Assembly (NCBI GenBank): GCA_900314375.1
Contig: OMVC01000095.1
Coordinates: 1-19,161 of the forward strand
Direction of reading: 5' to 3'
Length of the DNA: 19,161 nt
Origin: an uncultured bacterium
GTDB lineage: Bacteria > Cyanobacteriota > Vampirovibrionia > Gastranaerophilales > Gastranaerophilaceae
Every line of letters starts with the position of its first letter. Position 1 is the first letter of the stretch. A program made the translations under genes and the position numbers. Positions 7,491-14,542 of the stretch are shown one piece after another. The notes under the pieces were generated by a model that worked only from the letters and a program-made list of their open reading frames with translations, did no database searches and was not told where the DNA came from.

Positions 7491-7565
7491 AGCGGTATCG
7501 TCTAGTGGTTAGGACGGCAGATTCTCATTCTGCAAACACGGGTTCAATTCCCGTTACCGCCGCCA
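7491..7565 (+). tRNA. tRNA-Glu (anticodon CTC), CCA encoded
   Basis: A full cloverleaf can be folded. The D arm is gtct/ggac (7500-7503 and 7512-7515). The anticodon stem gcaga/tctgc (7517-7521 and 7529-7533) closes the loop ttctcat, with anticodon CTC at 7524-7526. The T arm acggg/cccgt (7538-7542 and 7550-7554) has the loop ttcaatt. The acceptor 3' strand is 7555-7561, then discriminator G and an encoded CCA at 7563-7565. The D region gtctagtggttaggac is typical of tRNA-Glu. Six acceptor pairs are Watson-Crick, but the first pair is A1 (7491) with C72 (7561), a mismatch. CTC decodes GAG; an AT-rich genome also needs a TTC isoacceptor elsewhere. Confidence 0.95.
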
Positions 7566-7570
7566 TAAGA

Positions 7571-7595
7571 AAAGAGTCTTTATGACTCTTTTTTT
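7571..7595 (+). terminator. Rho-independent terminator after tRNA-Glu
   Basis: An 8-bp stem (aaagagtc at 7571-7578 with gactcttt at 7584-7591) has a 5-nt loop and seven T (7589-7595). It begins 5 nt after the encoded CCA, so this is a single-tRNA transcript. Confidence 0.9.
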
Positions 7596-7606
7596 ATGGC
7601 TGATTA

Positions 7607-7768
7607 TATCGTGGCAATTTGAGAACCCGCACAAGCCGATAGGCTTGTATTATGGGTTCAGCGAGGAGCGAGCAGAGGCTGAAGCAGATTTTGGCTGTGC
7701 CTTATGGCACAAAAGCCAAAATGCGAAATGCCGTTTATTGCGAGCGACTCAAGACAATTCCCCCTACC
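7607..7768. repeat. GC-richer structured block, two nested stem-loops (probable degenerate repeat element)
   Basis: This block stands out from its AT-rich surroundings. Stem-loop 1 is gaaccc (7623-7628) with gggttc (7654-7659), enclosing acaagcc (7631-7637) with ggcttgt (7642-7648) and loop gata. Stem-loop 2 is attttggc (7688-7695) with gccaaaat (7715-7722), enclosing tgtgcc (7696-7701) with ggcaca (7706-7711) and loop ttat. The right edge (ttgcgagcgact then caattcccc, 7738-7764) resembles the repeat arms at 16310-16423, and the left edge reads gtggcaattt. A decayed copy of an interspersed repeat is the simplest reading. An RNA with conserved structure is the alternative. A 66-codon frame through it is not supported as a gene. 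Confidence 0.5.
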
Positions 7769-7817
7769 AACAAAAATGAAAATTTGTATATGTCATAATA
7801 TAAAGTATATTTTTATT

Positions 7818-7844
7818 ACAGAATAATATAACGTCCTATTCTGT
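7818..7844. promoter_or_regulatory. Dyad upstream of the helicase-nuclease promoter
   Basis: A perfect 8-bp inverted repeat, acagaata (7818-7825) with tattctgt (7837-7844), has an 11-nt spacer. It ends 5 nt before the probable -35, a common position for a regulator site. It does not match the LexA boxes I know from Firmicutes or cyanobacteria. Confidence 0.35.
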
Positions 7845-7849
7845 CGTAT

Positions 7850-7879
7850 TTGATTGCTAATATAAATCTATGATATAAT
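7850..7879 (+). promoter_or_regulatory. Extended -10 promoter for the helicase-nuclease gene
   Basis: TGATATAAT (7871-7879) is a perfect extended -10 (TGn plus TATAAT). A partial -35, TTGATT, lies at 7850-7855 with an 18-nt spacer. The start would be near 7886. The upstream ATG at 7878 overlaps the -10, so it cannot be the translation start of this transcript. Confidence 0.65.
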
Positions 7880-7901
7880 GCTGACAAAAGAAGGGGCAAG
7901 A

Positions 7902-10900
7902 ATGATGGAATTAACTAAAACAAAAAGAACTCCGAATAAAAAGCAACAGGAGTGTATTGATAATATTACAGGGAAATGGCTGGTTTTAGCAGGCCCCGGA
8001 ACAGGAAAAACATATACAATTATTGAACGTATTAAAAATATGTTATCTAAAGGCGTTGAGCCGGAAAAAATTCTTTGTCTTACTTTTACGGATGCCGCAG
8101 CAACAGAAATGAAAAAACGTATAGAAGAAGAACTTAATGTGATATCTTGCGGGGTACAAATTTTTACATATCATGGTTTCTGCTGTAATATTATCGAAGA
8201 ATTTTCTGACGATTTTGAAATCTCATCTAACTATAAAGTAATTTCTGATCCTATTTCAAAAGCTTTTGTAAAGGAATGTATTGATGAGATTCACCCTGTT
8301 TATTACAGAACAGAAAAAAATGATCCGTATTTCTATATTAATAAAATAAAAAATCAAATATCATCAATAAAGCAAAATCGTTTGACAAAAGAAAAATATT
8401 ATCAAAATTTGAAGGAAAATCCTGATTGGGAACCGGAAATAGAAAGATTGCAATCTATAATTGATGATGTTGAACAAGGGCATAACAAAAGATATAGAAA
8501 ACCGCCTTATGATAAAAAAGAAGATGCAATAAAGAAAGTGGAACAGGCAAAAGAACTTTGGACCTTTTACGAGCTTTACCAAAGTAAAATGAATTCTCAA
8601 AGATACCTTGATTATAATGATATGATTAATTTGGTACTCGAAAAGTTTGAAAAAACACCTTCATTTTTATCGGATATCGCAAACCGCTATGAATATATTA
8701 TGGTAGATGAGTATCAAGATACAAACAAATCTCAAAATGAAATTGTTTTTGCGCTTTCTCATGCGTTAGAAACCGAAAATGTCTTTGTCGTGGGTGATGA
8801 TGACCAAATTATTTACCGTTTTCAGGGTGCAAAACTTGAAACTATAGAAAATTATCTGCGAGAATTCCCTAATACACAGATTATTTGTTTAAAAGAAAAT
8901 ATGCGCTCAACTCAAAGTATTTTAGATGCTTCACGTGCCGTTATTGCTCAAGACCCTTTGAGTTTGGTTAATTCTCATAATTTTACGGATAAAGACGGAA
9001 ATCCTATAGACAAAAATCTTATTGCAAAAAATGAAGAAATTATATTAAAAGATAAGCCGGTAAGGTTTTACAAATACGCCGATATTTTGCAAGAATATAC
9101 AGAAATCGTAAACGAAATTGAAGCGCTTGTTAATTCTGATGATTGTCCGAAGGGTAAATCTAATGAAAAATTGTTGTCTGAAATTGCAATTTTGACCCGT
9201 TCAAATGCGGAGGCTCAAGCATTCGGTGAAATGCTAAAAATAAGAAATATCCCGTTTGAACTAAAAGAAGGAAAAGATATTTTTACGATTCCTGCTGTTA
9301 ATATTCTTTATTTTTACATACAGTTTTTGATTAATCCTGAAATGCACTCATACAGAATTTTTGAACTTTTATTATCAAAACCTTTTGATATTCATCCAAA
9401 GGATTATCAAATTTTGTATGAAGAAGTCTCGAAGGGTAAAACGTTTATAGATGTTTTGCGTAACATTGATAAAAGTAAATTTACTATGCCTGAAAAATTT
9501 GAGAATTTTTTAAAAACTTATGACTATTTAAGAGAATACATGTCAAAGGAAAATATTAAAAATACTATTCTTGAAATCGGTTCTAAAACAGGCATTTTTA
9601 ACTATTATTTGAATACGGAAATCAACAGAACTGAAAGCATTGCAGGAATTAAGAAATTCCTCGATGAAGCTGAAGGTTTTTGTGAAATATATAAAACAAG
9701 TTTTTTGGAAGAATTTTATAACTACTTAAAATCTCTTATGGATGATGAGGAAAGAATTTGTACCGATAAAGCGCCGGTTACTTTAAACGCGGTACAGCTT
9801 TGCACTTATCATGGTTCAAAGGGACGCGAGTTCGAATATGTTTATATGCCGACTCTTGATACTTATAAATGGGAAAGCGGAAAAGCTAACAAACCTGATA
9901 TTCCTTTAGATATTTCGGAATACAAAACAAAAGACGAATGGGACAACGAAATCAAGCCGTCTGATTTGACTAAACTAATGTATGTTGCAATGACACGAGC
10001 AAAACATACACTAAGGATGTCTTATCCGGAAACGATTAATTCTAAACCGAGAAAACTGACAAAATTTATCGCAAATATTCAAGATATATTTGAACATGAA
10101 GCCGAGCCGTTCGAATATGATGAAAATTCATACTGGACACAGGTAAATGAATTATTAATCAAACGAGATTACGATTATAAAAAAGATTTCGAGGAGCTAA
10201 TAAAAGCAAAACTTGCTGACAGAGCTTTTTCTGCTACGGCAATAAACAAATATCTTGCTTGTCCGAGACAATATTTGTATGATGATATTTTAGGTCTAAA
10301 AACCAAAGACGGAAATCCGAATTTCTTGAGCTACGGTAGCGCAATCCATAAGGCTTGTGAAGAATCAATGAGATTTTTGATGAATAAAAAAACTTATCCT
10401 GAAAAAACATTAGTTTTAAAATGGTTTAAAGATGAATTAGATAAATTGCCGATGGAATCTTATGAACAACGCAAAAATTTTGAAGTAAGAGGCGAAAAGG
10501 CTCTCGATAATTATTATTGCCAAATTACAAATTCTACTCCCAATCAATTATATTCGCAGGAAGAAAAAATAAATTATGTACTTGAAGACGGAACAAAATT
10601 CTATGGAATAATAGACAGAGTAGATAAATGCGAAGATGGAACTTTTGCAATTTATGACTATAAAACAGGTAATAATAAAAATTCCGGTATTAAACCGGAC
10701 GGCAAACACGAAGATTATTATAACCAAATGGCTTGGTACAAGTATTTTTATGAGCAACTTACCGGCAATAAAGTTTCTGTGACAAAATTTATTTATCCGG
10801 AGGACTTTTTATCAAAAAATGAAGGAATAAAATATAGCGATGAAGAAATCCTTGAGGCGGTTAAAAAATTCAAAACTGCGGTAAAAAGTATAAAATCGTA

Positions 10901-10979
10901 TGAATTTGAACCGAGTTATAAAGATGATATCTGCAAATATTGTGCTTATAAAGATTTTTGTGATATGAACAGAATATAA
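7902..10979 (+). CDS. UvrD/RecB-type helicase fused to an AddB-type Fe-S nuclease
   Basis: This 1025-residue protein combines an SF1A DNA helicase with a RecB-family nuclease, probably for double-strand break or recombination repair. Helicase motifs are GPGTGKT (31-37, Walker A), LCLTFTDAAATEMKKRI (Ia), YIMVDEYQDTN (Walker B), VGDDDQIIYRFQGA (III), CTYHGSKGREFEYVYMPTLD (V) and MYVAMTRAK (VI). The nuclease begins near residue 775 (FSATAINKYLACPRQYLYD) and contains GSAIHKACE, IYDYKTG (the D and K of the PD-(D/E)XK core) and CKYCAYKDFC at the end. Cys787, Cys1011, Cys1014 and Cys1020 match the 4Fe-4S pattern of AddB-type nucleases. The ATG at 7902 follows GAAGGGG by 5 nt; the ATG at 7878 lies inside the -10. 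No addA, addB or recBCD partner is beside it, so it may act alone or with a distant partner. The gene has its own promoter and terminator. Confidence 0.92.
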   Translation: MMELTKTKRTPNKKQQECIDNITGKWLVLAGPGTGKTYTIIERIKNMLSKGVEPEKILCLTFTDAAATEMKKRIEEELNVISCGVQIFTYHGFCCNIIEEFSDDFEISSNYKVISDPISKAFVKECIDEIHPVYYRTEKNDPYFYINKIKNQISSIKQNRLTKEKYYQNLKENPDWEPEIERLQSIIDDVEQGHNKRYRKPPYDKKEDAIKKVEQAKELWTFYELYQSKMNSQRYLDYNDMINLVLEKFEKTPSFLSDIANRYEYIMVDEYQDTNKSQNEIVFALSHALETENVFVVGDDDQIIYRFQGAKLETIENYLREFPNTQIICLKENMRSTQSILDASRAVIAQDPLSLVNSHNFTDKDGNPIDKNLIAKNEEIILKDKPVRFYKYADILQEYTEIVNEIEALVNSDDCPKGKSNEKLLSEIAILTRSNAEAQAFGEMLKIRNIPFELKEGKDIFTIPAVNILYFYIQFLINPEMHSYRIFELLLSKPFDIHPKDYQILYEEVSKGKTFIDVLRNIDKSKFTMPEKFENFLKTYDYLREYMSKENIKNTILEIGSKTGIFNYYLNTEINRTESIAGIKKFLDEAEGFCEIYKTSFLEEFYNYLKSLMDDEERICTDKAPVTLNAVQLCTYHGSKGREFEYVYMPTLDTYKWESGKANKPDIPLDISEYKTKDEWDNEIKPSDLTKLMYVAMTRAKHTLRMSYPETINSKPRKLTKFIANIQDIFEHEAEPFEYDENSYWTQVNELLIKRDYDYKKDFEELIKAKLADRAFSATAINKYLACPRQYLYDDILGLKTKDGNPNFLSYGSAIHKACEESMRFLMNKKTYPEKTLVLKWFKDELDKLPMESYEQRKNFEVRGEKALDNYYCQITNSTPNQLYSQEEKINYVLEDGTKFYGIIDRVDKCEDGTFAIYDYKTGNNKNSGIKPDGKHEDYYNQMAWYKYFYEQLTGNKVSVTKFIYPEDFLSKNEGIKYSDEEILEAVKKFKTAVKSIKSYEFEPSYKDDICKYCAYKDFCDMNRI

Positions 10980-10980
10980 T

Positions 10981-11016
10981 AAATAAGGTTGGAAATTTTT
11001 AATTCCAACCTTATTT
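10981..11016. terminator. Bidirectional terminator between convergent genes
   Basis: A perfect 14-bp stem (10981-10994 with 11003-11016) begins 2 nt after the helicase-nuclease stop, with an 8-nt loop. T-rich tails are present on + (ttattttattt) and, more weakly, on -, where it may serve the gene ending at 11042. Confidence 0.85.
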
Positions 11017-11041
11017 TATTTGTATCGTTATTTACACTTTA

Positions 11042-11536
11042 TTAGTCTTTATTACCACCGTTATATGCATCTTTTATTGAATGTATCTTATTAACAATCA
11101 ATCCTACTACAGCAGCGTTGGATGCTATCATTGCTAATGGCAGTTTCCCTTTAGCACTTAGCAATACCGCACCTACATAACCTCCTAATGCAAGCGCTGC
11201 TGATGTCAAGTTTTGTTTTAAACCTTCACCGATTCTTCCGTCAAGAATTTGCCCACCGCCTGTTATAAAGGCAGAAACTAAAGCTTTAAAGAAATGTTTT
11301 TCCTTTTTGGCAGGTTTGTTTTTTGTTATGTCTTCTTCAGTAATTACTCCTTTTTCAAAGGTGTCACATTTTGGACAAGACTTATGATTAACTTCATAAT
11401 TAAATTTACGTGCATCATATTTATTATCAAATTCACGAACTACGCATTCTCCTGTTTTGTCAAAGTTGTCACTTCTGACTAATACATCCCACTTGCCTGT
11501 GTCATAATTAAACCCCAAAGGTTGAGCTGAAACCAT
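11042..11536 (-). CDS. Small membrane-associated protein of unknown function
   Basis: The 164-residue protein has no recognised family. The first 50 residues are soluble (MVSAQPLGFNYDTGKWDVL, which looks like a small beta-rich start). A single CPKC pair (SCPKCD) follows and may bind metal with another chain or be redox active. After a Lys-rich linker, the C-terminal half is glycine-rich and hydrophobic (FITGGGQILDGRIGEGLKQN, then ALALGGYVGAVLL and AAVVGLIVNKI) and probably forms two or three membrane helices. The start at 11536 is chosen because GGAGGTT (11550-11544) lies 7 nt before it. The in-frame ATG at 11554 lies upstream of that Shine-Dalgarno site and lacks one. It converges on the helicase-nuclease gene with a shared terminator. 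Confidence 0.8.
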   Translation of the reverse strand: MVSAQPLGFNYDTGKWDVLVRSDNFDKTGECVVREFDNKYDARKFNYEVNHKSCPKCDTFEKGVITEEDITKNKPAKKEKHFFKALVSAFITGGGQILDGRIGEGLKQNLTSAALALGGYVGAVLLSAKGKLPLAMIASNAAVVGLIVNKIHSIKDAYNGGNKD

Positions 11537-11626
11537 AATAGATAACCTCCACACATATTTTGCACTATACTTGTATAAACAATTTTTGCGCGGAATATTT
11601 GCTAATTTGTAAAGTTTTGTAAAAGG

Positions 11627-12676
11627 CTATTCTATGGTTGTAATCGGGTCTGATTTTTCAAGATGCAGAATGTCAATCAAAGAATTCAATTTAGAAAAGA
11701 CCTCTTTAAATTGCGGAATTGATAAACTCTGTTTTCCGTCAGACAATGCTTTTGCAGGATTGTTATGGACTTCAACCATAACGCCGTCTGCCCCTGCAAC
11801 AAGCCCGGCTTTTGCCATAGGCTCTATTAAATATCTTTGACCGGTGCCATGACTCGGGTCAACAATTATTGGTAAATGGGAATATTTTTTGATGACAGGA
11901 ATTGCCGAAATATCTAAAACATTTCTTGTAAAGGAACTGTCAAAACCTTTGACCCCGCGTTCACATAATATAACGCGTTCGTTTCCGTTATACATAATAT
12001 GTTCGGCTGCAAGCAAAAATTCCTGAATAGTTGCAGCAGGTCCGCGCTTGAGAATTATCGGTTTATTGCATTTTCCGACAGCTTTTAATAACCTGAAATT
12101 TTGCATATTTCTTGCACCGATTTGAATTAAATCTGCATATTTACAAACCAAATCCAAATCCGTAGCATCCATCAATTCTGTTACAACAAGCAATCCCGTT
12201 TCTTCTTTAGCTTTTGCAAGATATTGAAGAGCCTTTTCTCCCAATCCGTCAAAATCATAAGGAGAGGTTCTCGGTTTGAAAGCTCCGCCTCGAAGGAATT
12301 GGCATCCCAGCTCTTTTGCAGCAATTGCAACATTTAATAACCCTTCGTAATCATCTTCAACCGAACAAGGTCCCACCATAAATACGGGGCGATTATTACC
12401 GCCGACTTTTACACCGTTTTCAAATTCGATAACGGTATCTTCCGGTTTTCTGTCGCGCGAAGCCATTCTGTATGGTTGTCTTATTAATTTTACCTGACTT
12501 ACACCTTCCATAGCTTCAAGCCTGTCAGGAGAAAGAGTTGTTTTATCGCCCAATGCGTCTATAACGGTATGAACAGCACCTTCATGCAAAATTGCACGAA
12601 AGCCATGTTCTTTTAATATATTTATTACACTTTTTATATCTTCGGTCGTAGCCGTTTTTTCCATTATTATAATCAT
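11627..12676 (-). CDS. aroF: 3-deoxy-7-phosphoheptulonate (DAHP) synthase, type I-beta with N-terminal regulatory domain
   Basis: DAHP synthase condenses phosphoenolpyruvate and erythrose 4-phosphate, the first step of the shikimate pathway to aromatic amino acids. The 349 residues divide into a ferredoxin-like N-terminal domain (about 1-75), as in the Thermotoga type enzyme where it mediates feedback inhibition, and a TIM barrel. Motifs are VGPCSVED (metal ligand Cys104), LRGGAFKPRTSPYDFDG (PEP site), KRGPAATIQEFL, CERGVKGFDSSFTRN, IVDPSHGTGQR (metal His) and VMVEVH (metal Glu). All expected ligands are present. GAGGA upstream supports the ATG at 12676; the ATG four codons later is further from it. 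A separate consensus promoter lies in the gap after the phosphatase gene. The symbol could also be aroG or aroA by local convention. Confidence 0.95.
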   Translation of the reverse strand: MIIIMEKTATTEDIKSVINILKEHGFRAILHEGAVHTVIDALGDKTTLSPDRLEAMEGVSQVKLIRQPYRMASRDRKPEDTVIEFENGVKVGGNNRPVFMVGPCSVEDDYEGLLNVAIAAKELGCQFLRGGAFKPRTSPYDFDGLGEKALQYLAKAKEETGLLVVTELMDATDLDLVCKYADLIQIGARNMQNFRLLKAVGKCNKPIILKRGPAATIQEFLLAAEHIMYNGNERVILCERGVKGFDSSFTRNVLDISAIPVIKKYSHLPIIVDPSHGTGQRYLIEPMAKAGLVAGADGVMVEVHNNPAKALSDGKQSLSIPQFKEVFSKLNSLIDILHLEKSDPITTIE

Positions 12677-12711
12677 TTATACATATCCTCATAATTATTT
12701 TTATATATATG

Positions 12712-12740
12712 ATTATAAAAAACAGAAAAAAAATAATCAA
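12712..12740 (-). promoter_or_regulatory. Promoter of the DAHP synthase gene
   Basis: On the - strand TTGATT (12740-12735) and a perfect TATAAT (12717-12712) are spaced exactly 17 nt apart, with the start near 12705 and a leader of about 30 nt. The -35 begins just 4 nt after the phosphatase stop. Confidence 0.7.
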
Positions 12741-12743
12741 TAA

Positions 12744-13400
12744 CTACATATTTTTTATGGTATCAAAAATTTCATACGGTGCGTGAACAATTATTTTTGC
12801 GCCGTTTTGGAGTAAAAAGTCATAATTTTTAAACCCCCACGTCACGCTAATACAAGGGATTTTTGCATTCTGCGCAGTTTGTATATCAACTTCCGAATCA
12901 CCGACATAAACCGTATCATCAACTGTTGCACCAAATTCTTTCATTACACTCAGTACAGTATCGGGCGCCGGTTTTTTCTTTATCCCGAATTGTTCGTTTT
13001 CGCCTGCGGCAAAGTCTATTAGCCCATTGAAATATTTCGTACATAAATCTCTTACAGCTGAATCAAATTTGTTTGATACCACCGCAATTTTATAATTATT
13101 TGATTTTAAATCATGTAACAACGGGATAATCCCTTCATATGGTGAAGTCTTATTAAACATATTATTACTATAATTTTGTTTAAAAGTTTCTAAAATTTCG
13201 TTATATAACGGATTATTTTTCCCTTCAGGAACAACCCTTTCACATAATTTATATACTCCGTTCCCGACAGCATTTCGTATCTGATCAATTGTTTTTTGCG
13301 GATAATTGTACTTTTTTAACGAAAAGTTTATACTATCGGTTAAATCTTCCAGAGTGTATAACAATGTTCCGTCTAAATCAAAAATAACATTCTTTATCAT
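12744..13400 (-). CDS. gph: HAD-family phosphatase, phosphoglycolate phosphatase-like
   Basis: This 218-residue cytoplasmic HAD hydrolase has the four motifs: FDLDGT (nucleophile Asp8 and acid Asp10), VVSNK (108-112), KKPAPD (142-147, motif III Lys), and VGDSEVD (166-172, metal Asp). A helical cap domain lies between residues 14 and 85 (subclass I). Length and sequence fit Gph/PGP or the pyrophosphatase PpaX group; these cannot be told apart by eye. Gph removes 2-phosphoglycolate made during DNA repair or oxygenase activity. GAGGGA lies 5 nt before the ATG, and TATAAT (13423-13418) suggests a promoter, though no good -35 is seen. The DAHP synthase gene follows on the same strand, 67 nt away, with its own promoter. 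Confidence 0.85.
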   Translation of the reverse strand: MIKNVIFDLDGTLLYTLEDLTDSINFSLKKYNYPQKTIDQIRNAVGNGVYKLCERVVPEGKNNPLYNEILETFKQNYSNNMFNKTSPYEGIIPLLHDLKSNNYKIAVVSNKFDSAVRDLCTKYFNGLIDFAAGENEQFGIKKKPAPDTVLSVMKEFGATVDDTVYVGDSEVDIQTAQNAKIPCISVTWGFKNYDFLLQNGAKIIVHAPYEIFDTIKNM

Positions 13401-13477
13401 AAAAATCCCTCAAAAATATTATACAATAATAAGTGATTATATGGTAAATTATAACATAAGAACAAAGGTGAATTATT

Positions 13478-13909
13478 ATGGATGATATGTCTTATGAAGA
13501 ATATAACAGAGGCAAAAATAATTTTGTCGGTATTCTGGTTTCAGGTTTAATAATTATCGGAATAGCAGTTGGTTTTTTTACTACATTTAAGCAGGAAACA
13601 CTTGTTTGTGATGCACGAAAAAATAAATGTTATATTGAAAAAACAAATATCGCAGGGCTAAAATCTAAAAAAGAACTAATAACATTATCAGATATAAAAA
13701 ATGCCTCATTTATTCAGCAGCGCGTCAAAGGGAACCTTTATGCAAAAGGATACACCTCTTATTTATTGATTTTTAACGACAAAAATAATAATAGAGTAAT
13801 AATATTTTCAACAGACTATTACGATAAAAACGAAGTAGATAATGCAATAAAATATATAAATACTCAATTAAAAACTAAAGATAAAAAGATTATTCTTAAT
13901 CGTAATTAA
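13478..13909 (+). CDS. Single-span membrane protein of unknown function
   Basis: The 143-residue protein has a short cytoplasmic start (MDDMSYEEYNRGKNN), one strong membrane helix (FVGILVSGLIIIGIAVGFFTTF, about residues 16-37; quoted only to place it) and a soluble domain of about 100 residues. That domain has alternating beta-strand-like patterns (TLVCDARKNKCYIEK, ELITLSDIKNASF, YTSYLLIFN, RVIIFSTDYYD) and a final helix (EVDNAIKYINTQLK). This resembles small bacterial PH-like domains, a weak structural guess. Two cysteines nine residues apart could pair. AAAGGTG lies 8 nt before the ATG. The gene diverges from gph across a 77-nt gap and appears monocistronic. No function can be assigned. Confidence 0.8.
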   Translation: MDDMSYEEYNRGKNNFVGILVSGLIIIGIAVGFFTTFKQETLVCDARKNKCYIEKTNIAGLKSKKELITLSDIKNASFIQQRVKGNLYAKGYTSYLLIFNDKNNNRVIIFSTDYYDKNEVDNAIKYINTQLKTKDKKIILNRN

Positions 13910-14238
13910 AATTTGTTTATTTTTTATGATTTTGTCATACCAAAAATTTTAGAAGGATATATATGCTATATCCCTTGTCAGTTATGAGTTTCGGTTTTTA
14001 ATTTTAACAAAAACAGCCATTATTTTTTGCCTGATTTACTATCAAAATTTGCGAAAAATTTTAATTTTTGTTAAAAAATAAAAAAATCCTCTGTTTTGAT
14101 GAATTATTTTATTTATTTTATGAATATTATAATAAAAAGTATCAATATATTAAGTTCCGAAACCCTTTAACTAAAAGGAAATACAGAGTAACGCAAACAA
14201 ATTATTGATTAATATTTAAATTGTAGTAATATAAAAAT
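13910..14238. other. AT-rich intergenic region with inverted repeats
   Basis: No gene is visible. It holds a 7-bp hairpin (ggatata with tatatcc, 13954-13976 region) without a T-run, a distant 12-bp perfect inverted repeat (14002-14013 with 14065-14076), an isolated TATAAT at 14128-14133, a small ccttt/aaagg hairpin at 14164-14178 and the promoter of the next gene. Confidence 0.6.
14205..14232 (+). promoter_or_regulatory. Probable promoter of the DUF2582-type gene
   Basis: TTGATT (14205-14210) and TAATAT (14227-14232) are spaced 16 nt apart. The start would be near 14240, a leader of about 20 nt with the Shine-Dalgarno at 14246-14253. The TATAAT at 14128 would give a longer alternative leader. 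Confidence 0.5.
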
Positions 14239-14259
14239 ATGAAAAAAGGAGGTTTAAAC

Positions 14260-14490
14260 ATGTTTACATCTAGTAAAAGAGAATCAAAAGAAATGCAACA
14301 ACAAATTATTGAATCTGCTGGTAAAATTTACAACTATTTATCAAGCAGGGGTGAAGTTACTATCAATAAATTGAGAAAAGATATGGATTTAGATGATAAC
14401 TTTACTTATATGGGCTTAGGCTGGTTATCAAGAGAAGATAAAATTACTTATACTCAAAAGCCAAAATCAGTCACAGTTCAATTAAGCTAA
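14260..14490 (+). CDS. Small winged helix-turn-helix protein, DUF2582 type
   Basis: The 76-residue protein fits the DUF2582 winged helix family: an N-terminal helix IIESAGKIYNYLSSRG, a recognition region VTINKLRKDMDL, and the family signature GLGWLSREDKITYTQ before the wing strand. These proteins are usually 65-80 residues and may bind DNA, but no target or ligand is established to my knowledge. The ATG at 14260 is used because a near-perfect Shine-Dalgarno AAGGAGGT (14246-14253) lies 6 nt before it. An in-frame ATG at 14239 precedes that site and would begin at the promoter start point. It is a single-gene transcript with a strong terminator, and the good ribosome site suggests high expression. 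Confidence 0.88.
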   Translation: MFTSSKRESKEMQQQIIESAGKIYNYLSSRGEVTINKLRKDMDLDDNFTYMGLGWLSREDKITYTQKPKSVTVQLS

Positions 14491-14504
14491 TTTTAAAAGG
14501 TTTT

Positions 14505-14541
14505 AAAAAGTACCTTGCAAATAATGCAAGGTACTTTTTTT
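14505..14541. terminator. Bidirectional terminator between convergent genes
   Basis: A perfect 15-bp stem (14505-14519 with 14525-14539) has a 5-nt loop (aataa). Seven T follow on the + strand and five T close the stem on the - strand. It serves the DUF2582-type gene and the phosphopantetheinyl transferase gene. Confidence 0.92.
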
Positions 14542-14542
14542 A

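Noticed and set aside
7545..7768. Attachment-site duplication flanking an integrated element at tRNA-Glu
   Set aside because: The two 14-nt segments match at 12 positions but enclose only about 200 nt with no integrase. Resemblance of the right edge to repeat arms explains it as well.
7582..7779. A 66-codon open frame on + behind tRNA-Glu
   Set aside because: It starts inside the tRNA terminator, has no Shine-Dalgarno site, and runs through two strong stem-loops of a repeat-like block. The translation has no domain-like pattern.
7878..7901. Earlier ATG for the helicase-nuclease gene
   Set aside because: The codon overlaps the extended -10 promoter element; the Shine-Dalgarno site lies after it and serves 7902.
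11537..11554. Earlier ATG for the small membrane protein
   Set aside because: The GGAGG site lies between this ATG and the one at 11536, so only the later start has a ribosome site.
14239..14259. Earlier ATG for the DUF2582-type gene
   Set aside because: AAGGAGGT lies downstream of it and is ideally spaced for 14260; the extra seven residues are not part of the family.
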